Source: Bacillota bacterium
Lineage (GTDB): Bacteria; Bacillota; Clostridia; Christensenellales; SZUA-584
Assembly (NCBI GenBank): GCA_023410595.1
Contig: JAEYPO010000002.1
Location: 10,415 to 74,414 of the forward strand
Length of the DNA stretch: 64,000 bases
Direction of reading: 5' to 3'
Position numbers and translations under genes: made by a program. How positions within the stretch are numbered: position 1 is the first letter of the stretch; every line of letters begins with the position of its first letter. A model generated the notes under the pieces. It searched no databases. It had not been told where the DNA came from and saw only the letters and a program-made list of their open reading frames with translations. Below are positions 26,860 through 35,945 of the stretch, piece after piece.

Positions 26860-27107
26860 TTAGCACATTTCCCCCGTATATACTTATGACGCCTATGCCT
26901 GTTTATTACGGCTGCCAACGCGGCCTTATGCGCCGTGGATTAAATTAACAAACACCGCATATTAATTATCACATATTTAATACAAATTATCGTATATAGT
27001 ATATAATTGACTTGTTACAGCAAAGGCCTGTACGCGCGCGTATATTTTGTGATATAACTGATTCCATAAATTACACATACAACTATGTGCCTTGGGAGGT
27101 ATGCCTT

Positions 27108-28358
27108 ATGTGCGACACTATTTGCGTATTACCTGAGTATTCACTAAACGGCTCGAGCATGCTCGCCAAGAACAGCGACCGCGACCCCAACGAGCCTCAT
27201 GTGATAACGTTCGTTCCCGCGCGCGGCCACGAGGCGGGGGAGAGGCTTAAGTGTACGTATATCGAAGTGCCCGAGGCCCGGCGCACCAACGCCGTGCTGC
27301 TTTTTAAGCCCGACTGGATATGGGGGGCGGAGATGGGCGTAAACGAGCACGGCGTAGCGATAGGCAACGAGGCGGTGTTCACGAAGGCAAAGCAGGGGCC
27401 CGACGCGCTTACCGGCATGGACCTGCTTAGGCTCGCGCTTGAGCGCGCTGATAACGCAGAGGCAGCGCTCGAAGTTATTACGAGCCTGCTCCGGGAGTTC
27501 GGGCAGGGCGGCAACTGCGGCTATTCCAAGGATTTTCGGTACGACAACAGCTTTCTAATAGCGGACGCGACTTCGGCGTATATACTCGAAACGTCGGGCA
27601 GAAACTACGCGGCCGCGCCGTTAAGCGGCAAAGGCGCGATATCTAACAGGCTGTTCATGCGCCGCGAGCACACGCTGCGCGACGGACTCAAAGAAGGCGA
27701 AGACTTCGCAAAGCGCTTTACGGAACCGCTGTTTTCGCACTTCTCACAGGCGAAGCGTAGGCGGGAGCAGTCTTTATGCGCCATAGGCGGCGGGCCTGTT
27801 TCCGTAAAGCAGATGATGAGCGCTCTGCGCACGCACAAAAAGGGTATTGATGGCCGTGAGTTTTCGCGAGGCAGCGTGTGCAGCGTGTGCATGCACGCGG
27901 GTGGGCTTGTAGGCGACCACACTACGGGCAGCTTTGTGGCGGTGCTGCGCGAAGGAGCTCCGATGACTGTATGGGCGACGGGCGCGTCCACGCCGTGCAT
28001 AGCGGCATTCAAGCCTGTGTTTTTCGGAATAAACATTCCGCCCGTGTTTGAGGACGAGGCGCAAGGCCGCGAATACTGGCTCAGGCGCGAGCGGCTGCAC
28101 CGAGCGGTTATCGCGGGGAAGGTGGACGTAAGTAAGCTGCGCTCAAGGATAGGCGAGCTGGAGCAGGCGTGGCTAGGTGAGGAGGAGAGGCTGTTTACGG
28201 GCACGCCGTCCTCAGAGCAGCTTAAAGAGTTCGCCATGCGTGCGGCAGCGCAAGAGCAGGCAATGATAGACGAGTTTTCGGTGCAAGATTGGGACGATAT
28301 AAAAGGCGGCGGCAGTTATGTAAAGTACTGGCGCGGGAAGAACGAAAAACTTAAATAA
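27108..28358 (+). CDS. C69-family (secernin-like) Ntn hydrolase
   Basis: 416 residues starting MCDTICVL; after Met removal Cys is the N-terminal nucleophile, as in dipeptidase A/secernin. LAKNSDRDPNEPH and GVNEHGVAIGNEAV are further family motifs. Probable dipeptidase or amidohydrolase in the cytoplasm. GGGAGG 9 bases before the ATG decides this start over the upstream in-frame codons. Followed after 13 bases by the QueG-like gene. Confidence 0.9.
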   Translation: MCDTICVLPEYSLNGSSMLAKNSDRDPNEPHVITFVPARGHEAGERLKCTYIEVPEARRTNAVLLFKPDWIWGAEMGVNEHGVAIGNEAVFTKAKQGPDALTGMDLLRLALERADNAEAALEVITSLLREFGQGGNCGYSKDFRYDNSFLIADATSAYILETSGRNYAAAPLSGKGAISNRLFMRREHTLRDGLKEGEDFAKRFTEPLFSHFSQAKRRREQSLCAIGGGPVSVKQMMSALRTHKKGIDGREFSRGSVCSVCMHAGGLVGDHTTGSFVAVLREGAPMTVWATGASTPCIAAFKPVFFGINIPPVFEDEAQGREYWLRRERLHRAVIAGKVDVSKLRSRIGELEQAWLGEEERLFTGTPSSEQLKEFAMRAAAQEQAMIDEFSVQDWDDIKGGGSYVKYWRGKNEKLK

Positions 28359-28371
28359 CCGGGGGGTCATC

Positions 28372-29043
28372 ATGGAAAACGTCATAAAGGAATTCGTACT
28401 GGGCAGCGGCGCCGACCTGTGCGGCATAGCGGGCATGGAGCTGTTCGCAGGAGCGCCGGAGGGCTTTAGCCCGCGGGACGTTTATAAGGACTGCAAGTCC
28501 ATCATTGTATTCGCGAAACGGCTGCCAAAGGGTTTGACCTCGGTCAGCCCGCGCCTGATATACAACCACGCCACGGATGCGAACATAAAAGAGCTCGACC
28601 GCATAGCGCTGGAGACCGCGCTAAAAATAGAGGACATGGGCGGCGTCGCTGTGCCGCTGCCGTCAGACGGCCCTTATGACTACTGGGAGAAAGAGACGCT
28701 TACCGGCAAGGGCCTCATATCGATGCGGCACGCTGCAAAAGCGGCGGGCCTTGGCAGCCTCGGCAAGAACACGCTGCTCATAAATAAAACATACGGCAAC
28801 ATGCTCAACATCGGCGCGGTGCTCACGGACTTAGAGCTAGAGTCCGACGAGCTGTCGGAGGAGCTGTGCATAGCGGGCTGCTGCCGGTGTCTCGACGAGT
28901 GCCCTTCGGGAGCGCTTAATGGCGTAAGCGCAGACCAGTCCAGGTGCAGGCCGCATACGTACGGCGAGAACGAGCGCGGCTTTGGCGTCGTGAACTGCAA
29001 CAAATGCAGGGTCGTATGCCCGAGGGCGTTTGGGGTAAAGTAA
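28372..29043 (+). CDS. QueG-like iron-sulfur protein
   Basis: 223 residues resembling epoxyqueuosine reductase: N-terminal domain with FAKRLPKGL and GLGSLGKNTLLIN, then two cysteine clusters, CIAGCCRCLDECP and CNKCRVVCP, for two 4Fe-4S centres. It is shorter than true QueG (no HEAT-like C-terminus), so it may act on another substrate. GGGGGG lies 6 bases before the ATG. Likely an operon with the C69 gene. Confidence 0.8.
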   Translation: MENVIKEFVLGSGADLCGIAGMELFAGAPEGFSPRDVYKDCKSIIVFAKRLPKGLTSVSPRLIYNHATDANIKELDRIALETALKIEDMGGVAVPLPSDGPYDYWEKETLTGKGLISMRHAAKAAGLGSLGKNTLLINKTYGNMLNIGAVLTDLELESDELSEELCIAGCCRCLDECPSGALNGVSADQSRCRPHTYGENERGFGVVNCNKCRVVCPRAFGVK

Positions 29044-29179
29044 GAGGCGCGGTAAGGGCTGGTAATACGCCTCAGAGGCGCTGCCCCTGAAACCCCGTTA
29101 CTTTTCTTGAAGAAAAGTAACAAAAGACACGGTAAAGGATTGGTGTTCAATTTGTTATGTGTGCAGGCATACAGAAGTA

Positions 29180-29223
29180 TACCCTATCGTCGCTTCGCGC
29201 CACTTCCCCTGAAAGGGGAAGCA
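29180..29223 (+). repeat. Family B repeat
   Basis: ACCCTATCGTCGCTTCGCGC...CTTCCCCTGAAAGGGGAAG. Upstream, at 29097-29121, a 25-base palindrome GTTACTTTTC..GAAAAGTAAC lies 50 bases after the QueG-like stop. Confidence 0.8.
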
Positions 29224-29400
29224 AAGACAACAGCCTGGGGTTTAACGCAACGGCCGCTCTATTGCAGTAAAATGCGTATCTGCAACATGATGCTTAATAT
29301 TACGTTACAGTCATAATGTTCAGATCAACATGTAAAATTATTTTCATTGCTTTAATGATAGTTACATGATAAAGTAAGTTAAGGAAAAAGGAGTGTATTG

Positions 29401-29554
29401 ATGTCGGTAATTCTGTAAGGACTAAGGTTAATGGCTATAATGAGCAGTAGTGCTGCTCTTGTTTGTGATACCGAAAACTGCCTTACAGATTGAACGGATC
29501 ATTCACTGTTTATAATGGTGTGATTTGTAGCGCAGCGGCAAACTGTGCTTTTTT
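29401..29554 (+). promoter_or_regulatory. Attenuator-like leader of the methyltransferase gene
   Basis: A five-codon ORF (MSVIL, 29401-29418) with AAGGAG 8 bases upstream; its stop codon lies within TCTGTAAGG, which pairs perfectly with CCTTACAGA at 29481-29489. Between them is a hairpin GAGCAG..CTGCTC (29442-29458). At 29530-29554 GCGCAG, loop, CTGTGC and six T form a terminator 41 bases before the gene. This is the layout of ribosome-controlled attenuation, as in antibiotic-resistance leaders. Confidence 0.6.
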
Positions 29555-29595
29555 GTTTCTTTCTACAAGGCGATAATTAGAAAGGAAGGAATACC

Positions 29596-30321
29596 ATGTA
29601 TACATTTACAGACCAGTTTATGTCCAATAATAAAAATGTTGAGTTCCTCAAAACCAATATGATGGGGCCAAACGCCATGCGGTTATCAGAAGAGATGACT
29701 TCATATCTGAACATCGAGCCTGATATGCGCGTGCTTGACTTAGGCTGCGGGCGCGGTCTTTCCACGCTCTATCTGGTGAAAAAATACGGCGTGTCCGTTT
29801 TCGCCGCCGACCTTTGGATTTCGCCGACGGAAAACTACGAGTGTTTCAAATCTCTCGGGATTGATGATAAGGCCTTTCCTATTTCCGTGGACGCGACGAA
29901 AGGGCTACCTTTCGCAAACGGATATTTTGACTTGCTGTTCACCGTGGGCGCTTACCATCATTTCGGCGATACGGAGCAAATGCTCCCGTCGCTCATTCCT
30001 TTTGTGAAAAAGGGCGGCTATATCGCCATCGCCATTCCCGGCATAAATTATGAATTTGGGGAAAACGTTCCTGATGAGATGAAGCCGTTTTGGAATTATG
30101 AGGTGGCAAGGACAATTCATTCTCTTGACTGGTGGAAAGATCTGTGGAAGAAAGCGGAGGGCATAGAAATTGTGGACATTCGTGAAATGCTATGCTGTAA
30201 ACAGTCATGGGATGAATGGCACACCAGCTATTGGGAAGGCATAGAGGAAGATATAAGGATGAGGAAAGCTGAAAACGGAAAGTATTATAATCTTATTCAG
30301 ATGATTGCTAAAGTCATTTGA
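29596..30321 (+). CDS. SAM-dependent class I methyltransferase
   Basis: 241 residues. Motif I VLDLGCGRGLSTL at about 44-56, acidic motif II VFAADLWI, motif IV LLFTVGAYHHFG and GGYIAIAIPG. The small-molecule methyltransferase group with 'YHH' suggests a metabolite or drug substrate, not rRNA with certainty. Codon use is AT-richer than the neighbours, and the gene lies behind an attenuator-like leader and before a strong terminator: a self-contained, probably acquired unit. Confidence 0.85.
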   Translation: MYTFTDQFMSNNKNVEFLKTNMMGPNAMRLSEEMTSYLNIEPDMRVLDLGCGRGLSTLYLVKKYGVSVFAADLWISPTENYECFKSLGIDDKAFPISVDATKGLPFANGYFDLLFTVGAYHHFGDTEQMLPSLIPFVKKGGYIAIAIPGINYEFGENVPDEMKPFWNYEVARTIHSLDWWKDLWKKAEGIEIVDIREMLCCKQSWDEWHTSYWEGIEEDIRMRKAENGKYYNLIQMIAKVI

Positions 30322-30391
30322 ATATACTCGCCGTTTTGCGGCCACCTTTGTCTCATCGTGCCTTAAAAGCATGACATGAACCAATATTTAA

Positions 30392-30436
30392 AGCAGGCAG
30401 ACTCCCTTAATGTCGGAGTCTGCCTGCTCTTTTTTT
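30392..30436 (+). terminator. Strong terminator of the methyltransferase gene
   Basis: AGCAGGCAGACTCC, nine-base loop, GGAGTCTGCCTGCT, then C and seven T: 14 perfect pairs. Confidence 0.95.
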
Positions 30437-30712
30437 ATGAGAGCCCGGCACGGCTCAGTTTAAATCGACCTTCCATACTCGCCTCAACCTTTTTCTGTTT
30501 GTCCTCGACAAATCATGTGTTATAATATACCCGCAATACCTATAGCTGGCAGGCTGGGCGCTCACGTATGGCTGGGGGGCGGCCGCGGCTCGGCTCGAAG
30601 CGGGCAATATTGTCAACTCATGGAGCACGTATACGCTGATAAGAAGCAAATAGTTTTAAACGAGGCCCACGGCAATTATTGAGGCCTGCCGGGGCGTATA
30701 AGGAGAGTACAT

Positions 30713-31348
30713 ATGAAGAGAGTTTACGGAGTACTTAAATACACGGGAGCGGCGGCGGCAGCAGTGTATGTTATCATGACGCTCGTTTCCGCGCTGCAGA
30801 GCTCGGGGATGGGGCCGCTGCGCAACTGGCTGAGCGACTTCGGCAGCCCGCTTTATAACCCGCGCGGGGCCGTGTTTTACAACGCAGGCTGCATAGCGGC
30901 GGCGGTGCTGCTCGCGGGCTTCTACCTCAGCATGACGGGGTGGCATAAAAGCGCGGCGAGGAAGTACCTGGTCTGCTATATAGGCGCACAAATTTCCGGG
31001 CTTTTGGCGTCGTGCTTTCTGATACTCGCGAGCGTGTTTCCCATAGGGATGAACCCGCTTCATCAGACTTTCAGCCTTATAAACATGATAGCTATGGACT
31101 GCTTCCTTGTGTTTACGGCAATAGCGGCGATTATAAACCCTTATGTGAGCAGCGCCGTTGGAGTGCTGGGAATAATTACGGCTGCGTTCAACATATTCAC
31201 AGCAAACGTTTTTGAAAAGCTGTATATAGGCGAGTGGATATTCTTCGGGCTGTTCATAATCTACGTGCTGCTCTTAACCTACAACTACGAGAGGTTCAGC
31301 GGCGAGAACCTTAAAGAAGCCGAGCGGCGTGTTAGCGCGCAAGGGTGA
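30713..31348 (+). CDS. DUF998 membrane protein
   Basis: 211 residues, about six helices. WLSDFGSPLYNPRG after helix 1 and the HQTFSLINM segment are DUF998 hallmarks (the LSDLG..NP motif). Function unknown. AAGGAG precedes the ATG. A promoter-like TTGTCC-16-TATAAT lies near 30508-30535; between it and this gene is a short coding-like stretch ending at 30681 that I could not assign. Its stop abuts the convergent gene's stop. Confidence 0.82.
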   Translation: MKRVYGVLKYTGAAAAAVYVIMTLVSALQSSGMGPLRNWLSDFGSPLYNPRGAVFYNAGCIAAAVLLAGFYLSMTGWHKSAARKYLVCYIGAQISGLLASCFLILASVFPIGMNPLHQTFSLINMIAMDCFLVFTAIAAIINPYVSSAVGVLGIITAAFNIFTANVFEKLYIGEWIFFGLFIIYVLLLTYNYERFSGENLKEAERRVSAQG

Positions 31349-31738
31349 TCAGCAGCTTATATACGACGCCCAGCTCTCGCCGGGGTAGACGATGCCGGGG
31401 TTGCGGGCGTCTATCTTTACCTTTATCTCGCTGCCGGCAGAGATAAGAGGCAGTGCGGAGGGCGCGACGAGCCACTGGGCGTGCGCCGTGTAGGGCTCTT
31501 TGCCGGGAGGCGTTACCTCAAGCGTGAGCGATACGCACGTACGGGTGCCCGCTTCGCCCGCGACCGCGCCTTTTAATTTTAACACCACGGCGGAGGCGCA
31601 TAGCGCGCTTTCGCTGCGCGCCGCAAAGTCAAGGCTTTTTCGAGGCCTTCCTGTGGAACTTCTTCTGCCGCGCAGTAATATGAATATCAAAGCGACGACT
31701 ATAACCAGTATTGAAACGAAAATAAGAGGACGTGACAT
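31349..31738 (-). CDS. Single-pass membrane protein with beta-rich outer domain
   Basis: 129 residues: helix 4-22 (LIFVSILVIVVALIFILL), basic stop-transfer RGRR, then a beta domain ending SEIKVKIDARNPGIVYPG, which recalls DUF3592-like outer domains. GGGAG 7 bases before MSRPLIF fixes the start. Function unknown. Confidence 0.6.
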   Translation of the reverse strand: MSRPLIFVSILVIVVALIFILLRGRRSSTGRPRKSLDFAARSESALCASAVVLKLKGAVAGEAGTRTCVSLTLEVTPPGKEPYTAHAQWLVAPSALPLISAGSEIKVKIDARNPGIVYPGESWASYISC

Positions 31739-31940
31739 ATAAAGGCTCCCTTCGGCGGATAACAATATGATACCACGCCATTTGTACAAGAGGAAGGGGC
31801 CGGCGCGGCTTCGATATGGCGGCTATATACCCAAACGCCGCGAACGAATCGCGCAATAAAAAGCATGCCATAACTCTTCAGAAAAAACGGCATACCTATA
31901 CGCCTTAAGATAGGGCTTGGATAAGCTGTTGTGAACGACG

Positions 31941-32972
31941 CTAAATTTCCAGCCGGGGCCTTTCGCCCGATATGAGGCTTATATTGTCGAGCGCGAGACC
32001 CGCGCCTATGGCGACGCAGGAAGGCGCGTCTTCCGCGACATAGCACCTAAGGCCCGTCTTATCGCTTAAAAGCCTATCGAGGCCGGAGAGCAGCGCGCCC
32101 CCGCCCGTAAGGCAAAGGCCGTTCTCCGCGATGTCGGCTGTAAGCTCGGGCGGCGTACGCTCGAGCACGTTGCGCACGGCGTCTACTATCTGGCTGAGCG
32201 GCTCTAAGAACGCCTCCACCGTTTCGTTGGAACCTATCGTCACGGTTTTGGGAAGGCCGGTGCCCATGCTGCGGCCCGAGACCTCCATATAAAAATCGTC
32301 TTTGCGCGGTATGGCGGTACCTATGTTTACCTTTATCTCCTCGGCCGTCCTCTCGCCTATAAGAACGCCGTGAACCTTTCTCATATAGCGTATCAGCGCT
32401 TCGTCGAGCTTGTCGCCCGCTGAGGCTACCGACTTGCTGATAACTATGCCGCCCATAGATATTACGGCGATGTCCGACGTGCCTCCGCCGATATCTATGA
32501 CCACGTTGCCGTAAGGCGCGCTTATGTCGAGGCCGGCGCCTATGGCTGCCGCTACAGGCTCTTCCATAAGGTCGGCGCGCTTTGCGCCCGCTTCCTCCGA
32601 AGCCTCAATGAGCGCGCGCTGTTCGACTTCCGTAATGCCCGACGGCATGCATACGAGCACGTGCGGCTTGAAAAAGAGGCGTTTTCCTATGACCTTGCGC
32701 AAAAAGAAGCGCAGCATGCGCTCGGCTTCCCGGAAGCTGGAGATGACTCCGTCGCGCAGCGGGCGTACTACTATTATCGTGCCCGGCGCCCTTCCCACCA
32801 TGTTGCGGGCTTCGTCGCCTACGGCGAGCAGCTCGCCCGTCGCCTTATTGATGGCAACGACGGAAGGCTCGCTGAGCACTATGCCCTGTCCCCGCACGTA
32901 AACGCGGACGTTGGCCGTCCCAAGGTCAATACCTATATCCTGAGAATTCATCAAATTAGCTATACTAAGCAT
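31941..32972 (-). CDS. mreB: Rod-shape protein MreB/Mbl
   Basis: Actin homologue that guides side-wall synthesis. 343 residues, full length. Phosphate loop GIDLGTANVRVYV, DIGGGTSDIAVIS (phosphate 2), EPVAAAIGAGLD and LTGGGALLSGLD (adenosine) are all present. The gene is not with mreCD, so it is likely the Mbl/MreBH type. GAGGAG lies 8 bases before the first ATG. It follows the Rnk-like gene by 14 bases, probably one transcript. Confidence 0.95.
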   Translation of the reverse strand: MLSIANLMNSQDIGIDLGTANVRVYVRGQGIVLSEPSVVAINKATGELLAVGDEARNMVGRAPGTIIVVRPLRDGVISSFREAERMLRFFLRKVIGKRLFFKPHVLVCMPSGITEVEQRALIEASEEAGAKRADLMEEPVAAAIGAGLDISAPYGNVVIDIGGGTSDIAVISMGGIVISKSVASAGDKLDEALIRYMRKVHGVLIGERTAEEIKVNIGTAIPRKDDFYMEVSGRSMGTGLPKTVTIGSNETVEAFLEPLSQIVDAVRNVLERTPPELTADIAENGLCLTGGGALLSGLDRLLSDKTGLRCYVAEDAPSCVAIGAGLALDNISLISGERPRLEI

Positions 32973-32986
32973 AATGCGCTCCTCTC

Positions 32987-33373
32987 TTAAGCACCTGTCC
33001 GCCCGTTATATACGCCTTTTATCTCCGCATTCTTCACGCTTATCGCGCCGCATTCGAACGTTTCGCCTTCACGGCGGCCGAATATCGACGCACCCAGCGG
33101 CGAGAACACGGAAATAATGTTTCTAAGCGCGTCCGCCTCTTCGGGAAAAGCGAGCCTTATCTCGTCTGAATCCCCGTCGAGCGAAATAAGAACCTGCGAG
33201 TTCATTTTTACCGTATCAGCGGGAACCCTGGGCGCGCTGACGATGTCGGCGTGCATAAGGTCCCGATATAGGTCCCGGATGTAGTCTTTCGTTTTTATAT
33301 CGTCGCTTAGCCCGTCAATCAGCTTCATTAGCCTCAGCCTGTCGGGGCCGGTTATGTATATCTTACGCGGCAC
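32987..33373 (-). CDS. GreA/Rnk-like elongation-factor-family protein
   Basis: 128 residues from a GTG start with AGGAGG 5 bases upstream; this start gives MPRKIYITGPDRLRL, the usual beginning of Rnk-type proteins. The middle VPADTVKMNSQVLI and end FSPLGASIFGRREGE match the GreA/GreB C-terminal fold. Unlike GreA it lacks the long coiled coil, so it probably binds RNA polymerase without cleavage activity. Co-transcribed with mreB. Confidence 0.82.
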   Translation of the reverse strand: MPRKIYITGPDRLRLMKLIDGLSDDIKTKDYIRDLYRDLMHADIVSAPRVPADTVKMNSQVLISLDGDSDEIRLAFPEEADALRNIISVFSPLGASIFGRREGETFECGAISVKNAEIKGVYNGRTGA

Positions 33374-33599
33374 AGACGCCTCCTGAAGAAACTGAACGGT
33401 GTTTTGCAGGCGGTTTTTCAGCTTTAAACCACCAGCGGTTCGCTGTTTAATAGATTTCATAAAAAAAAATACACGCCAAAATGCGTATGAATATGATACA
33501 ACAGAGAATTTGATTTGTCAATGCGCGGATAAAGGCCGCATTTCATCAGCAGCAAAAAGAATCGAATGCAGACTATCGGGCCTTGCGCAGGCATTGCGA

Positions 33600-33726
33600 C
33601 GCTATTACGGGGTCCCCGGCAAGCCGTGAGACTTGCTGGGGTGATAATACGGGGTCCTTGGCAAGCCGTGAGGCTTGATGGGGGGTAATACGGGGTACCC
33701 GGCAAGCCGCGAGGCTTGATGGGGCA
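33600..33726 (+). repeat. Three tandem family A hairpins
   Basis: Three copies spaced about 42 bases, each TACGGGGT, about four bases, GGCAAGCCGTGAGRCTTG and a TGGGG end. The core stem closes on a GTGA (GNRA-type) tetraloop. They lie immediately 3' of the radical SAM gene. Confidence 0.9.
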
Positions 33727-33730
33727 TAGG

Positions 33731-35095
33731 TCAGCGTTTTACGTAATATTCGGCGCGCTCGGAGCTTTCCCAAAGCCTGTCGGCCACGGGCGACCAGCTT
33801 TCCGCCGCGGCCCTGCATTTTTCGGTGAGGCAGTTTACGTCTTCGGGGCAGGCAAGGTCGGTGGATTTCGCGCCCGATTTTGTGACCATGGCCGCCAGCG
33901 CTTCCGGGTTGTCGAGCAGCGGGCAGGGCTTTAAGTGGTTGCTGTTAAAAGGCTGGCCTTCGCGGTACGCCATAAACAGAGGAGACCGGTAGGCTTCTAT
34001 AAGCGTTTTTTCATGTATGTTTGAGTCGGAGTAATGTATAAAAGCGCACGGCTCTATATCTCCGTTAGCGTTTATGTGCAGATAGCTTCTTCCGCCCGCG
34101 ATGCACCCCCTTGAGTATTCGCCGTCGTTCCAGAAATCCAGCGTGAACAGCGGCTTTGTTTTACGGAACCTGCGTACCTGGCGGTACATGTATTCGCGCT
34201 GCTCCGCCTTGGCGATGAGGGAGGGCACGGCGTTTTTGCCGACAGGTATGTATGTGAAGAACCACGCGAATTTTGCTCCCTGCTCTATAATGAAGTCGTA
34301 GTACGCTTCGCTGCCTATTGTTTCTACATTTTCGCTGGTATAGCAGCAGGACACGCCAAAAACGAGCCTATGACGCTTTAATACTTCCATCGCGCTGAGA
34401 GCGGCTTTGAACGCGCCCGCGCCGCGCCGCGCGTCCGTTTCCTCCTCGAAGCCCTCGATGCTTATGGCAGGCACGAAGTTTTTCACGCGCAGCATCTCGC
34501 GGGCGAAGTCCTCGTCTATGAGCGTTGCGTTTGTGAACGCGAGGAACTCACAATCGGGGTGCGCTTCGCACAGGCGCAGTATGTCCTTTTTGCGTACCAG
34601 AGGCTCGCCGCCCGAGAATATATACATATACGTGCCGACGGCCTTGCCCTGCCTTATTATGCTGTCGATCGTCGCGTAATCCATATTGAGGCTGCCGCCG
34701 TATTCTGCGGCCCAGCAGCCGGCGCAGTGAAGGTTGCACGCGGACGTAGGGTCCATAAGTATCGCCCATGGTATATTGCATTTAAAATCACGTTTGGCTT
34801 TTTTCTGCCGCCTGTCGCCTATCAAAAACGCGTTGACGATAAGGTTTTGAAACAGTTTCTTTCGTACATTGGCGTCGACGTCCGAGTAAAAGCTCTTGAT
34901 ATACCTGAACCAGTTGTTGTCCGGGTCGTCTATTATGCCGTGCAGCACGCTGCGCACGCCCGCGTACTCATTCTTTCTGTCAAACCTGTCCACCCACGCA
35001 AGCAGCCGGGGAATGTTACTGTCCGGATCGCTGCTTAGATAGCCAAGCGTGCGCTTTGCCGCGAACGATTGTACGATTTCCACAAAAGAGCGCAT
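33731..35095 (-). CDS. Radical SAM protein with SPASM-like C-terminus
   Basis: 454 residues. The cluster motif CNLHCAGC follows IPWAILMDPTSA; GGEPL is the SAM-binding strand. The C-terminal region has further cysteines (RGCIAGG, IEPCAF, KPCPLL, DLACPED, NCLTEKC) like a SPASM/twitch auxiliary cluster domain. An N-terminal 100-residue helical part is unusual. Substrate unknown; no peptide precursor is visible next to it. GAGG 8 bases before MRSFVE decides the start. Confidence 0.88.
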   Translation of the reverse strand: MRSFVEIVQSFAAKRTLGYLSSDPDSNIPRLLAWVDRFDRKNEYAGVRSVLHGIIDDPDNNWFRYIKSFYSDVDANVRKKLFQNLIVNAFLIGDRRQKKAKRDFKCNIPWAILMDPTSACNLHCAGCWAAEYGGSLNMDYATIDSIIRQGKAVGTYMYIFSGGEPLVRKKDILRLCEAHPDCEFLAFTNATLIDEDFAREMLRVKNFVPAISIEGFEEETDARRGAGAFKAALSAMEVLKRHRLVFGVSCCYTSENVETIGSEAYYDFIIEQGAKFAWFFTYIPVGKNAVPSLIAKAEQREYMYRQVRRFRKTKPLFTLDFWNDGEYSRGCIAGGRSYLHINANGDIEPCAFIHYSDSNIHEKTLIEAYRSPLFMAYREGQPFNSNHLKPCPLLDNPEALAAMVTKSGAKSTDLACPEDVNCLTEKCRAAAESWSPVADRLWESSERAEYYVKR

Positions 35096-35258
35096 AAAAA
35101 ACACCTCACTTAACGCCTAAAAACCCCTATGCGCCTTCATGTGCCCCGGGAATAATGTATTAATTAAAGGGCCAAAAAGCCGTGAGGTTTTCTGGGTATT
35201 AATGTATAATATTATTCATCCCGTCCGGATATGCATGGGTTAACCGGGCAAAACGTGC

Positions 35259-35286
35259 AAAAAAAGAGGGCGCATGCCCTCGTTTT
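35259..35286 (-). terminator. Terminator of the spore protein gene
   Basis: GAGGGC, loop ATGC-type palindrome, GCCCTC, then seven T on the minus strand; also T-rich on the plus strand, so it may work both ways. Confidence 0.85.
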
Positions 35287-35297
35287 TTGATGGTGGT

Positions 35298-35504
35298 CTA
35301 AAACCGCGTGCCGCTCGTAGTATTCCTTACTTCGGGCATATTGCCTTCGGCATACTGAATCATTTTTCTCACCATCTGGCCGCCGATGCGGCCAGCGTCC
35401 TTTGCCGCAATGTCACCGTTGTACCCCTGCTTTAAGTTGATCCCCGCTTCGGATGCCGTCGTCTGCTTTAAACTGTCTAATTTCCAATTGCTGTTTCTAG
35501 CCAT
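35298..35504 (-). CDS. Alpha/beta-type small acid-soluble spore protein
   Basis: 68 residues. Binds and protects DNA in the dormant spore. LKQTTASEAGINLKQGYNG carries the GPR protease cleavage region and IGGQMVRKMIQYAE matches the conserved second half of the family. Strong AAAAGGAGG before the ATG. It shows that the organism can sporulate. Confidence 0.93.
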   Translation of the reverse strand: MARNSNWKLDSLKQTTASEAGINLKQGYNGDIAAKDAGRIGGQMVRKMIQYAEGNMPEVRNTTSGTRF

Positions 35505-35632
35505 CTTTTTACCTCCTTTTGTGTTTTATTTTCCCCAGATATACATAAAAAACACATATTAATTTCTGGACTATGTTGACAAGCAAATACGGGATATATA
35601 CTTAAAGCGTTATTCGTTCGCGCCGGCTTCGA

Positions 35633-35870
35633 TGGGGCCGCAGAGAAGAGGCGTCAATGATTGCAAGGGCGGTCTTTGACGATCGGAATGGGGGGCGCGT
35701 AAGGCGGGCGGGTGCGGAGACCCGCCCCTACGGAAGATAAGCAGCGCCAGCACGTGCAGGGGTGGTCTTTGACCATCGGAATGGGGGCGCGTACGGCGGG
35801 CGTTAGAAGGACGCCCTACAGAAGATAAGAAACGTCAGCGCATGCGGGGGCGGGCTTTTCTGTAATAGAA
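35633..35870 (+). repeat. Family C repeat units
   Basis: Two and a half degenerate units: GGCGGTCTTTGAC stems near 35669 and 35763 and a GGCGGGTGCGGAGACCCGCC stem near 35704, joined by the linker TACGGAAGATAAG..GTCAG. No gene in 35505-35945. Confidence 0.8.
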
Positions 35871-35901
35871 ATACAAAGCCGGCTATGCAGCACGGCTTTG
35901 T
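35871..35901 (-). terminator. Possible terminator
   Basis: ACAAAGCCG..CGGCTTTGT hairpin 44 bases after the stop of the minus-strand gene; T-run is interrupted. Confidence 0.5.
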
Positions 35902-35945
35902 ATCTCTTTATAAACTTATCACACATCAGTTATAAACCTATCAGA

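Noticed and set aside
30540..30681. Possible small gene before the DUF998 gene
   Set aside because: An open, coding-like stretch exists but has no start codon with a ribosome site and no recognisable family; too weak to list as a gene.
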